Shown here: in pieces, positions 17,440 to 25,644 of the stretch | Layout: the number at the start of each line of letters is the position of its first letter | Position numbering within the stretch: position 1 is the stretch's first letter | From: PNAI01 sp035501735 | GTDB taxonomy: Bacteria > Pseudomonadota > Alphaproteobacteria > Rhizobiales > Xanthobacteraceae | DNA length: 64,000 bases | Direction of reading: 5' to 3' | Assembly (NCBI GenBank): GCA_035501735.1 | Contig: DATJVR010000063.1 | Coordinates: forward strand, 1-64,000 | Notes under the pieces: generated by a model | Told to the model about the DNA's origin: nothing | What the model saw: the letters and a program-made list of their open reading frames with translations, nothing else | Databases searched by the model: none | Made by a program: the position numbers and the translations under genes

Positions 17440-19733
17440 TATTCATCCCCCAGCGGCTTGCCCTGCTTCGCCCGCAGCGCGCGCAGCACCGCTTCCGGAT
17501 TGAGCGGCAATTCCGTCAGCCGCACGCCGACCGCGTCGTCGATCGCGTTGGCGATCGCGGGCGACACGCAAAAAGTGGCGACCTCACCGACGCCCTTGGC
17601 GCCGAACGGCCCGTTCGATTGATGGGTGTCGACGCAGAGGTTTTCCATCGCCACCGGCACGTCATGGAAGCCCGGGATCTTGTAGTCCGCCAGCGAGGCA
17701 TTGGTGACCTGTCCGCCGTCGAGATGCATCTTCTCGAACATGGTGAAGCCGAGCTGCATCAACGCAGCGCCGGATATCTGCGTATCGACGATCTTCGGAT
17801 TGATCGGCTTGCCGATGTCGAGCACGCTGATGAGCCTCGCGATCTTCACATGCCCGGTCTCGGTATCGACTTCGATTTCGGCGCCGGTGCCGGAAATCAT
17901 CCAGAACGCCGTTACGTTCTCCGATAAGCCCGTATTGGGCGCAGGTGGGATGTAATCCGGCTTGTAGATGCCGGTGCCGATCACGTTGCCAGCCTGCATG
18001 CCGTACTTCTTCACGAACAGCGCCGGGATCGGTGTGTTTGAGCCCTCGGGCTCGCCGACTTCGCGCGCGAGCGCCTTGAGCTTCTCGCGCGCGTCCTCGG
18101 CCGCGCGACGCACCGCGTGCCCCATGTGGAACAGCGAACGCGAACCGAGCGTGCCCATGTCGTAGGGCGTGACATCCGTGTCGCGCTGCACGACGCGCAC
18201 GGTTTCCGCCGAAACGTTGAGTATCTCGCCGACCATCTGCGCCATGGCAGTGTCCGAGCCTTGGCCCATGTCGATCGTGCCGCAATAGAGCGCAATCGAG
18301 CCATCGGCATTGACGTTGACGATCGCGACCGAGGTTGTGGGCGTGATCACCGCCTTGATCGCGATGCCGAGCCCGCGCCCGCGGCGCACGATGCCGCTGC
18401 CGCGATCGAACGGCTGCGACCAGTTCATGCGCTCGACCAGCTTGTCGAGGCATTTTTCGAGCGCGGCGTCTTTCAGCACCGTGCCGGTGGCATGCGGCCG
18501 CCCCTCGCGCAGCAGGTTCTTGCGCCGGAATTCCACCGGATCGATCTTCAACGCGCGCGCCATCATGTCGGTATGGCTTTCGTAGGCCCACACCAGTTGG
18601 GGCACGCCAAAGCCGCGCAGCGCGCCGGCCGGCGTGACGTTGGTGTAGAGCGCGTAGGAATCGATCGACACATTGTCGATGTCGTAAGGCCCGGACGCAG
18701 TCAGCCCGGACTTCTGTGTGACGCGAGGACCGACATCCGCATAAGCGCCGCCGTTCCAGAACACTTCGCATTGACGCGCGACGACCCGGCCATCTTTATC
18801 GACACCGCTCTTGATGCGGAACGTGCTCGGGTGTTTCGTGATCTGGTAGAACAATTCCTCGAATGTCAGTGCGGCCTTCACCGGCCGCCGCGCGATCATG
18901 GACAGCGCGAGCGCCAACGCCTCGAGCTTGATGTAGAGCTTTGATCCGTAGCCCGAGCCGAGGTACGGCACCTTGACGCGCACCTTGTTTTCCGGCCACC
19001 CGAGCAGGCGCGCGATTTCCGTGCGCACGAACGAAGGGCCTTGCGAGGCGGTGTAGAGCGTCACGCCGGAATCCTTGTAGTCGGCGATCGTGGCGTGCGG
19101 CTCGAACGACAGGTGCAGCACCTTCTGGGTCTTGAATTCGTGCTCGAACACGTGTGCGGCCGAGGCGAAAGCCCTGTCCACGTCACCCCGGCGCAGCCGA
19201 TAATCCAGCGCCATGTTGGTGTTCTTGGCACCCTTGAGATGCTTCAGATCCGCGAACGTGCCGGCCGGCTTCAGCACATCGTGCACGTACACTTTCGACG
19301 TCAGCGCCTCGACCTCGTCATAGACCGCGGGTAGCTCCTCGTACTCGGCGGTGATGAGTTGCACGGCCTCTTCGGCCACATGCGGATCGGCGGCAAGCAC
19401 GGCGACCACTGGCTCGCCCACGAATCGCACCTTGCCATCCGCCAGAATCGGCTGATCGTGGAACGCGGGTCCGTAATACGGATCGGGAATGACGTTGCGC
19501 ACATCTTGGATCGTGACGACATGCGCGACGCCCGGCAGCTTTTTCGCCGCGCTGACATCGATCGATTTGATGCGGCCGTGTGCGACAGTGCTCCGGAACA
19601 GTTTCGCATGCAGCATGCCCGGCAGCCGCATGGTGTGGGTGTATTCGGCGCGGCCGGTGACCTTCTCGCGGCCTTCGAGCCGCGGCACCGAGCGGCCGAC
19701 TTGCGCGCCGACTTTTGCTTCCGCGGGGGCCAT
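17439..19733 (-). CDS. Molybdenum hydroxylase large subunit (xanthine dehydrogenase family)
   Basis: The 764-residue catalytic subunit binds molybdopterin cytosine dinucleotide. It opens GRSVPRLEGREKVTGRAEYTHT-like and carries AGALRGFGVPQ, which corresponds to the RGFG loop of xanthine/aldehyde oxidoreductases rather than the Cys-containing loop of CO dehydrogenase. The base-catalyst motif GAKGVGE is near residue 720. It should hydroxylate an aromatic or N-heterocyclic carbon, or reduce a hydroxybenzoyl-type substrate. TAATG overlaps bind it to both neighbours. The family is certain; the substrate is not. Confidence 0.94.
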   Translation of the reverse strand: MAPAEAKVGAQVGRSVPRLEGREKVTGRAEYTHTMRLPGMLHAKLFRSTVAHGRIKSIDVSAAKKLPGVAHVVTIQDVRNVIPDPYYGPAFHDQPILADGKVRFVGEPVVAVLAADPHVAEEAVQLITAEYEELPAVYDEVEALTSKVYVHDVLKPAGTFADLKHLKGAKNTNMALDYRLRRGDVDRAFASAAHVFEHEFKTQKVLHLSFEPHATIADYKDSGVTLYTASQGPSFVRTEIARLLGWPENKVRVKVPYLGSGYGSKLYIKLEALALALSMIARRPVKAALTFEELFYQITKHPSTFRIKSGVDKDGRVVARQCEVFWNGGAYADVGPRVTQKSGLTASGPYDIDNVSIDSYALYTNVTPAGALRGFGVPQLVWAYESHTDMMARALKIDPVEFRRKNLLREGRPHATGTVLKDAALEKCLDKLVERMNWSQPFDRGSGIVRRGRGLGIAIKAVITPTTSVAIVNVNADGSIALYCGTIDMGQGSDTAMAQMVGEILNVSAETVRVVQRDTDVTPYDMGTLGSRSLFHMGHAVRRAAEDAREKLKALAREVGEPEGSNTPIPALFVKKYGMQAGNVIGTGIYKPDYIPPAPNTGLSENVTAFWMISGTGAEIEVDTETGHVKIARLISVLDIGKPINPKIVDTQISGAALMQLGFTMFEKMHLDGGQVTNASLADYKIPGFHDVPVAMENLCVDTHQSNGPFGAKGVGEVATFCVSPAIANAIDDAVGVRLTELPLNPEAVLRALRAKQGKPLGDE

Positions 19734-20596
19734 TACTGCGCTCCGCCTTGCAGGGCCGCGCGCACCGCGCGTCCGACATAGACGCGCAGGATTTCCCGTT
19801 TGTACGAGGCCGAGCCGCGCACGTCAGCGAGAATGTCGGCTTCTTCCGCCGCAGCATCCGCCGCGCGGGCAAGCTGCTGGTCATCGATGCGATGGCCGAT
19901 CAGCGCGGCCTCCGCTTTTTTGAGTCGGGTCGCTTTCGACGTTGCTGCGCTCGCAACGATGCGCGCGGACCTGATTGCTGCGCCATCCGGCTCGATGACG
20001 GCTGCAACGCCGAGTGCCGGCCAATCGTCGGCCGACCCGGCCGTGACCTTCATGTAGACGGCGTGCTTGGAGCGTTGCGGGGGCACGTGAATTTCGGAAA
20101 TCAGCTCGTTTCTCTCCAATGCGGTTTCGTAATAACCCGTGAACAGCTCTTCGACGGCGACTTTGCGCTCCCCCTTCGGGCCTGCGACCGTGATACTGGC
20201 TCCGAGCGCCATCAGCACCGGCGGCAGGTCCATGTGCGGATCGCCGTGCGCCAACGCACCGCCCACGGTCGCCACGTTGCGCACCCGTACATTCGACAGC
20301 GTCAGCAGCGTGCGCGTGATCACGGGGGCATGTTTGCGGACCTCGGCCGAGTGCTCGAGTGCGGTCAGGGTTGTCATCGCGCCGATACGCAGGCCGTCCT
20401 TGTCGGTGCCAATGCCGGAATATTTCTTCTCGATCTTGCTCAAGCTCACGAGCCGTGTTGGCCGGAATACCCCCGCCTTCATCATCAGCATCAAGGCGGT
20501 GCCGCCCGCCATCGGCCGTACTGCCGCGTCGTCCGGATCGAGCAGCTTGATCGCCTCGGCAAGCGTGTGCGGTTCGGCGAGATCGAACGGGATCAT
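19733..20596 (-). CDS. Molybdenum hydroxylase FAD-binding medium subunit (CoxM-like)
   Basis: The 287-residue flavoprotein has the PCMH-type FAD site: AVRPMAGGTALMLMMKAG near residue 30 and TVGGALAHGDPHMDLPPVL near residue 105, followed by the CoxM C-terminal domain. It accepts electrons from the small subunit. It is linked to the large subunit by a TAATG overlap and to the CoxG-like gene by an ATGA overlap. Confidence 0.94.
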   Translation of the reverse strand: MIPFDLAEPHTLAEAIKLLDPDDAAVRPMAGGTALMLMMKAGVFRPTRLVSLSKIEKKYSGIGTDKDGLRIGAMTTLTALEHSAEVRKHAPVITRTLLTLSNVRVRNVATVGGALAHGDPHMDLPPVLMALGASITVAGPKGERKVAVEELFTGYYETALERNELISEIHVPPQRSKHAVYMKVTAGSADDWPALGVAAVIEPDGAAIRSARIVASAATSKATRLKKAEAALIGHRIDDQQLARAADAAAEEADILADVRGSASYKREILRVYVGRAVRAALQGGAQ

Positions 20597-21051
20597 CGCG
20601 CCGTCTCCACGGGCGCGAAGGCGGCGCGCAGTCTCGCCGCAAATTGTTTTTCCATGTCTTTCGCCTTGGAGCGCAGCACCGGCTGGCCAATGCTGCCGAG
20701 TTTGCCGGCAAGTGTGGCATCGACCGAATAATCAACCAGGGTCTCGTGCCCGGCGTCGCTGAGTTTCGTGAGCGATGTCGCTGTCAGCCGGCCGACAATG
20801 CCAAGCGGTGTCCCTTCTATCTTTGCCTCGATTTCGCTCGGCGCTTCGAGCCGCGTGACTTCGACCGTGACGGCGAACTTGAATTTCATGTAGGCGACTT
20901 TGGTTTCGAACATGGCTGTGAAATGCGTTGGATCGATTTCTTTCAGCTCACTGACGCCATCGACGAAGCCCACGAACCTGCGCGCATCGCGCAGCGTCTC
21001 GAACACGACTTCGCGCGGCGCCTGCACGGTGAATTGGCCGGAAACGTTCAT
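20593..21051 (-). CDS. CoxG-like SRPBCC protein
   Basis: I start at ATG 21051 (MNVSGQFTVQAPREVVF, AAAGG 8 nt upstream), giving 152 residues. The START/SRPBCC fold is recognisable from the N-terminal strand, the AREVV-type helix segment (TLRDARRFVGFVDG), and the C-terminal helix with KAKDMEKQFAARL. CoxG in Oligotropha recruits CO dehydrogenase to the membrane; many molybdenum hydroxylase clusters carry a copy. Its ATGA overlap with coxM supports a role in assembly or membrane docking of this enzyme. Confidence 0.88.
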   Translation of the reverse strand: MNVSGQFTVQAPREVVFETLRDARRFVGFVDGVSELKEIDPTHFTAMFETKVAYMKFKFAVTVEVTRLEAPSEIEAKIEGTPLGIVGRLTATSLTKLSDAGHETLVDYSVDATLAGKLGSIGQPVLRSKAKDMEKQFAARLRAAFAPVETAR

Positions 21052-21120
21052 ACGCTGGACCTTTGGGCAGGCAAACAAAGCGCATCAGGGCGGCGGCGTC
21101 AAAACCTTTCGCTGGCGGGG

Positions 21121-22476
21121 CTACGAACCGCGCCCCCGCATCGCCAACACGCGATCCACCATCTCGCCGGCCTGGCCGAGGTAATTCGCCGGATCGCACA
21201 GCTTTGCCAATTCCGCACGGCTCATATGCTTGGATATTTCCTTGTCCTCCGCCAGCAGATCGACGAGCGGTCTGCCCGTCGCCACCACCTTGCGGCAGAT
21301 GTCGTAGACGAGGTCATGGGCGCGTTGGCGACCGAGGCTCGGCCCAAGACCCATCATCACCGCCTCCGAAACGATCAGCCCCTTGGTGATATCGAGATTG
21401 GCCCGCATCTTTTTCTCGTCCACCTGCAGGCCGCCGACCAGAAAGCGCGTTTGCGCCAGCACGCCGCCCGTCAGTACAAAAATTTCCGGCAGCACGATCC
21501 ACTCGATTTCCCATTGGCCGGTGGCGCGCTCGTGATCCTGCTCCATGGCGTTGAGCAGCGCCGCGACTTGCGTGCGCACCACCGCAGTCTGTGCGGTGAT
21601 GTAGACGCACGAGATCGGATTGCGCTTTTGCGGCATCGTGCTCGACGAGCCGCGGCCTTCGTGGAACGGCTCGTAGACCTCTTCCACCTCGGTCTGCATC
21701 ATCAGCTTCACGTCATAGGCGATCTTGTTGCAGATTCCGGTGACGAGACCGAGGAAGCAGCCGACCTCGGCGATCCGGTCGTGCACGGTATGCCAGGCGA
21801 TTTCGGGCTGCGCGAGCTTGAGCTCTTTGGCGAGTTCCACCTGCGTGCGCAGTCCGTCTTTGCCGAGCGACGACAACGTCCCCGCCGCGCCCCCGAATTC
21901 GAACACCAACACACGCTCGCGCAGCTGCCTGAGCCGCTGCTTGTGCCGTTCGAACGCCGCGAGATAGGTCGCGACCTTGTAGCCGAACGTGATCGGCACG
22001 GCCTGCTGCAGATTGCTGCGGCCGGCCATCGGCGTATCGCGGTATTTCTTCGCCAGCGCAGCCAGCGCATCCGAGATCGCGTCGATGTCCTGCTCGATCA
22101 GGGTGAGTGCCTCGCGGATTTGCAAAATCGTCGCAGTGTCCGTGATGTCTTGCGTGGTGGCGCCCCAATGGCACCACTCCCCCAGCCCGCCTTTGCACAG
22201 ACCAACGAGCTGCTGCACCACCGGCAGCACCGGATAGCCGATGCGCTCGGTCTGCTTCTTCAGCTTCTCGATATCGAATTGGTCGACCTTGCAATGCTGG
22301 ACAATTTCGTCGCAGGCCTCCTGCGGAATGATTTTCAGTCTAGCCTGTGCGCGCGCCAGCGCCGCCTCGAAATCCAGGTACTTTTGAACGCGGTTTCCGT
22401 CCGACCAGACCTGACGCATGGCTTCGGTGCCGAAAATGTCGCGGAAGATGGCGGAGTCGAGGGCGGTCGCGGGCAT
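21121..22476 (-). CDS. Fumarase/adenylosuccinate lyase-superfamily lyase (PcaB-like)
   Basis: This 451-residue protein starts at ATG 22476 (MPATALDSAIFRDIFG); a second ATG at 22506 would add ten residues. The superfamily signature GSSSTMPQKRNP is intact, as is the upstream HWGATTQDITDTA stretch. The length and sequence style fit 3-carboxy-cis,cis-muconate cycloisomerase-like members. It is the first gene of the minus-strand catabolic unit, 69 nt before coxG, and may handle a muconate- or succinate-type intermediate after ring opening. Confidence 0.88.
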   Translation of the reverse strand: MPATALDSAIFRDIFGTEAMRQVWSDGNRVQKYLDFEAALARAQARLKIIPQEACDEIVQHCKVDQFDIEKLKKQTERIGYPVLPVVQQLVGLCKGGLGEWCHWGATTQDITDTATILQIREALTLIEQDIDAISDALAALAKKYRDTPMAGRSNLQQAVPITFGYKVATYLAAFERHKQRLRQLRERVLVFEFGGAAGTLSSLGKDGLRTQVELAKELKLAQPEIAWHTVHDRIAEVGCFLGLVTGICNKIAYDVKLMMQTEVEEVYEPFHEGRGSSSTMPQKRNPISCVYITAQTAVVRTQVAALLNAMEQDHERATGQWEIEWIVLPEIFVLTGGVLAQTRFLVGGLQVDEKKMRANLDITKGLIVSEAVMMGLGPSLGRQRAHDLVYDICRKVVATGRPLVDLLAEDKEISKHMSRAELAKLCDPANYLGQAGEMVDRVLAMRGRGS

Positions 22477-22580
22477 CGGAGGGCCTTTCCGGAGGTTGGC
22501 GAGCATCTCTTAGCAAGCTGGCGATCCAATGCACATCTTCGCGCCGCCAGCCGGTTGCAGAAATGTTACTGCCCTTCCCT

Positions 22581-22609
22581 TTGACAAGGCAGGTAAATTA
22601 CCGTTTTAT
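22581..22609 (+). promoter_or_regulatory. Sigma-70 promoter with embedded palindromic operator
   Basis: TTGACA (22581-22586) and TTTTAT (22604-22609) are separated by 17 nt. Between them lies the perfect palindrome GGTAA-A-TTACC (22592-22602). A repressor bound there would block the promoter of the TRAP transporter genes starting at 22653. The 176-nt divergent region shows no equally clear promoter for the minus-strand unit. Confidence 0.65.
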
Positions 22610-22652
22610 GCGGCTCAATCGCCATAACAATGAATGAACCCGGAGGAACCCG

Positions 22653-23648
22653 ATGAGGAAGATATCGACGATATTGGCCGGCGCGGTTGCCGCCATTGCA
22701 TTTGCCGCCTCGGCCCATGCGCAGCTCGTGCTCAGAGCCTCCCACCAATTTCCCGGCGGCAAGGGCGATGTTCGCGACGATATGGTGCAGATGATCGCAA
22801 AGGCTGCGAAGGCAGCCAACGCCGGATTGGACATCCAGGTTTATCCCGGTGCGTCACTGTTCAAGCCGAACGACCAATGGAACGCCATGGTCAACGGCCA
22901 GCTCGACATCACGCTGTTTCCCCTCGACTACGCGAGCGGCAAAGTGCCGGCCTTCAGCGCCACGCTGATGCCGGGACTGATCCGCAGCCAAGAACGGGCA
23001 AAACGAATTAATGGCTCGCAGTTCATGAAGGACATCCGTGCCGAAATCGAGAAGAACGGGGTAATCGTGCTGTCCGATGCATGGTTTGCCGGCGGCGTTG
23101 CAGCCAAGAACGGATGCATCGTCAAGCCGGACGACATGAAGGGTCGAAAGTTCCGCGCTGCCGGCCCGACTTTCGCTGGCATGTGGGAGGCAGCCGGAGC
23201 CAGCATCGTCAGCCCGCCGTCGAATGAAATCTACAACGCCTTCCAGAGCGGCGTCGTGAACGGTACCGACACCAGTCTCGGGACTTTCCAGTCGATGCGT
23301 CTCTACGAAGTCACCGACTGCCTCACCGCGCCCGGTAACAACGCGCTGTGGTTCATGTATGAGCCTGTTCTGATGTCGAAGAAGAGCTTCGACAAGCTCA
23401 ACAAGCAGCAGCAGGAGATCGTGCTCAAGGCCGGCAAGGATGCTCAGGCCTATTATGAAGGCAAGGCCGACGAGGTGAACAAGGACGCCGTCAAGGCGTT
23501 CGAGGATCACAAAGTGAAGGTCGTAACGCTGAGCGACGCCGACTATGCGGCATGGCTGGATGTGGCGAAGAAGAGCTCTTACGCGAAATTCGCCAAGGAC
23601 GTGCCGATCGGCCAGAAGCTGATCGACGAAGCGCTCGCAGTTAAGTAA
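22653..23648 (+). CDS. TRAP transporter substrate-binding protein (DctP family)
   Basis: The 331-residue protein has a signal peptide (ILAGAVAAIAFAASAHA) and the DctP fold: LRASHQFPGGKGDVRDDM, an Arg-containing ligand segment (KGRKFRAAGPT, typical of the carboxylate-binding Arg), and QSGVVNGTDTSLGTFQSM. GGAGG lies 7 nt before the ATG. It delivers an organic acid to the DctQM permease encoded next. Position opposite the catabolic unit suggests it imports that pathway's substrate. Confidence 0.92.
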   Translation: MRKISTILAGAVAAIAFAASAHAQLVLRASHQFPGGKGDVRDDMVQMIAKAAKAANAGLDIQVYPGASLFKPNDQWNAMVNGQLDITLFPLDYASGKVPAFSATLMPGLIRSQERAKRINGSQFMKDIRAEIEKNGVIVLSDAWFAGGVAAKNGCIVKPDDMKGRKFRAAGPTFAGMWEAAGASIVSPPSNEIYNAFQSGVVNGTDTSLGTFQSMRLYEVTDCLTAPGNNALWFMYEPVLMSKKSFDKLNKQQQEIVLKAGKDAQAYYEGKADEVNKDAVKAFEDHKVKVVTLSDADYAAWLDVAKKSSYAKFAKDVPIGQKLIDEALAVK

Positions 23649-23663
23649 AAGCCCACGCAGTCG

Positions 23664-23698
23664 GCGGGTCGGCGAATTGCTCGCCGGCCCGCTGTTTT
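23664..23698 (+). terminator. Intra-operon hairpin with T-tract
   Basis: GCGGGTCGGCGA (23664-23675) pairs with TCGCCGGCCCGC (23681-23692) around the loop ATTGC, with one T/G mismatch position, followed by TGTTTT. It lies between the binding-protein and permease genes. It probably works as an attenuator or as 3' protection, giving more receptor than permease. Confidence 0.7.
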
Positions 23699-23750
23699 CG
23701 AGGCGCTATAGTTCACACTCTCGGTCGCTCTTCCTCCGGGACAAAGGCCC

Positions 23751-24317
23751 ATGGACAGGTTTATTCGGGCCGTAACCTTTCTCTCGCAGGTTGCGGGTTT
23801 GGTTGCGGCTCTCCTCATTGCGCTGGCCGTGTTGGTGATCTGCGACATTGTGGTCGAGCGCTACATCTTAAATCTCACGACGATTTGGCAGATCGATGTT
23901 GTCACCTACAGCATCGTCGGCGCCACCTTTGTCGGCAGTTCCTATGTGCTGATGGTGCGCGGTCATGTGAATGTGGACATTCTTCCGATCTATCTTGGAC
24001 CGAGCGCGCGCTATCGCCTCGCGGTTTTCACGATATTGATGGGACTGGGCTTTTGCCTCGTCATTTTCGTTCTATGCACGCAATACTGGTACGAGGCCTG
24101 GTCGCTGAACTGGCGCTCGAATACGGTCTGGCGCGCACGCTTGTGGATTCCGTATCTGTCGATGCCGATCGGACTTGGCTTGCTCGTCCTGCAATATGTC
24201 GTGGAGCTGATCAAAGTGGTGACGGGGCGAGCTTTGCCTTTCGGGCTCAAGCCGAAGGAAACCGCCGAGGATATCGCGCGCGAGCACGCTAAAGAGGCGC
24301 TCGGGGGCGCTCCATGA
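23751..24317 (+). CDS. TRAP transporter small permease (DctQ family)
   Basis: The 188-residue inner-membrane protein has four hydrophobic helices (about 15-37, 50-70, 88-110, 133-152) and the DctQ pattern of a conserved middle segment (YSIVGATFVGSSYVLMVRGHVNVD). It pairs with the large permease whose start overlaps its stop (ATGA at 24314-24317). It is cotranscribed with the binding protein, 102 nt upstream across a hairpin. Confidence 0.9.
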   Translation: MDRFIRAVTFLSQVAGLVAALLIALAVLVICDIVVERYILNLTTIWQIDVVTYSIVGATFVGSSYVLMVRGHVNVDILPIYLGPSARYRLAVFTILMGLGFCLVIFVLCTQYWYEAWSLNWRSNTVWRARLWIPYLSMPIGLGLLVLQYVVELIKVVTGRALPFGLKPKETAEDIAREHAKEALGGAP

Positions 24318-25636
24318 GTCCGACCACCGAAGGCGCCATTGTTCTCGTCGTGACTTTGGCGGTGCTGATGTCTGGCGTGCCGGTGGCATTTGGGCTTGGC
24401 GCGATCTCGATCGTCTTTCTTTTGTTGTTCCAGGGCCTCGACAGCATGCGAGTCGTGGCTGAGACGTTCAATTCCAGCCTCGACGAATTCACCTTGGTGG
24501 CAATCCCGATGTTCGTGATGATGGGCGCCGCAATCGGCTCCTCGCCAGCCGGCAAGGATCTCTACGAAGCGCTCGATCGTTGGCTCTACCGTATCCCCGG
24601 CGGGCTCGTGATTTCCAACCTGGGTGCCTGCGCCATCTTCGCCGCGCTGACTGGCTCCTCCCCGGCCTGTTGCGCCGCCATCGGCAAGATGGGCATTCCT
24701 GAAATGCGGCGGCGCGGCTATCCGGACGATGTGGCAACTGGCTCGATTTGCGCGGGCGGCACGCTCGGCATTCTGATCCCGCCGTCGATCACTTTCATTC
24801 TCTATGGCATCGCCACCGAAACATCGATCGGACGGCTGTTCCTGGCCGGTGTCGTCCCAGGCTTGATGCTCACGTTTTTCTTCATGATCTGGACCTGGTT
24901 CATCATTTTGAAGCGCGGTTTTCGCACTCACGCGGCGGACTTTCGATACAGCTGGAAGGAAAAATTCCAGTCGATCCCGAAAATCGCACCGTTCATATTG
25001 ATCATCCTCGGAGTGATGTATTCGCTCTACGGTGGCGTTGCGACCCCATCGGAGGCGGCCGGCGTCGGCGCCGCGCTTTGCGTCATTTGCGCGGTCGTCG
25101 TTTATCGCATGTGGCGGGCGCAGGACTGGTGGCTGATCCTGCGCGACACGATGCGGGAATCCGTGATGATCCTGATGATTATCGCGACGGCGGTATTGTT
25201 CGGATACATGCTGACGTCGCTCTACCTGACGCAAACGCTGGCGCAGGCGATCGCCGATCTGAACGCGAACAGATGGGTGCTGATGTTTCTCATCAACATC
25301 TTCCTGCTGGTCTGCGGCTTCTTCATTCCGCCGGCGGCGATCATTTTGATGACGAGCCCGATTTTGCTGCCGATCATAACCGCCGCCGGGTTCGATCCGG
25401 TCTGGTTCGGCGTGATCTTGACCATCAACATGGAGATCGGCCTGATCCATCCGCCGGTCGGCCTGAACATCTACATCGTCAATTCGATCGCGCCAGACGT
25501 GCCGGTGACCAAGGTGATGTGGGGCACGATCCCCTATGTCATCTGCATGATGCTGGCGATCGTCGTCTTGTGCGCCTTCCCGCAGATCGCGACCTGGCTG
25601 CCCGACTATGCGATGGGGCCGATGCAGCACCGTTGA
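24314..25636 (+). CDS. TRAP transporter large permease (DctM family)
   Basis: The 440-residue polytopic protein has about twelve hydrophobic segments and the DctM sequence style: SGVPVAFGLGAISIV, IPMFVMMGAAIGSS, the repeat GGTLGILIPPSITFILYG, and near the C-terminus MEIGLIHPPVGLNIYIV. It couples solute uptake to an ion gradient, receiving solute from the DctP protein. It is convergent with the CoA-transferase gene, 8 nt away. Confidence 0.93.
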   Translation: MSPTTEGAIVLVVTLAVLMSGVPVAFGLGAISIVFLLLFQGLDSMRVVAETFNSSLDEFTLVAIPMFVMMGAAIGSSPAGKDLYEALDRWLYRIPGGLVISNLGACAIFAALTGSSPACCAAIGKMGIPEMRRRGYPDDVATGSICAGGTLGILIPPSITFILYGIATETSIGRLFLAGVVPGLMLTFFFMIWTWFIILKRGFRTHAADFRYSWKEKFQSIPKIAPFILIILGVMYSLYGGVATPSEAAGVGAALCVICAVVVYRMWRAQDWWLILRDTMRESVMILMIIATAVLFGYMLTSLYLTQTLAQAIADLNANRWVLMFLINIFLLVCGFFIPPAAIILMTSPILLPIITAAGFDPVWFGVILTINMEIGLIHPPVGLNIYIVNSIAPDVPVTKVMWGTIPYVICMMLAIVVLCAFPQIATWLPDYAMGPMQHR

Positions 25637-25644
25637 CCGCGGGC

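Noticed and set aside
17439..19733. Carbon monoxide dehydrogenase large subunit
   Set aside because: The active-site loop is RGFG-type as in xanthine/aldehyde oxidoreductases, not the Cys-containing CODH loop.
20644..22584. Plus-strand 646-codon open frame across coxM-coxG-lyase genes
   Set aside because: It is antisense to three genes with clear family motifs and has the His/Arg/Gln-rich composition of GC-rich shadow frames.
24011..25630. Minus-strand 539-codon open frame
   Set aside because: It is antisense to the TRAP permease genes, which have strong family matches, and its Asp/Arg/His-rich sequence shows no domain.
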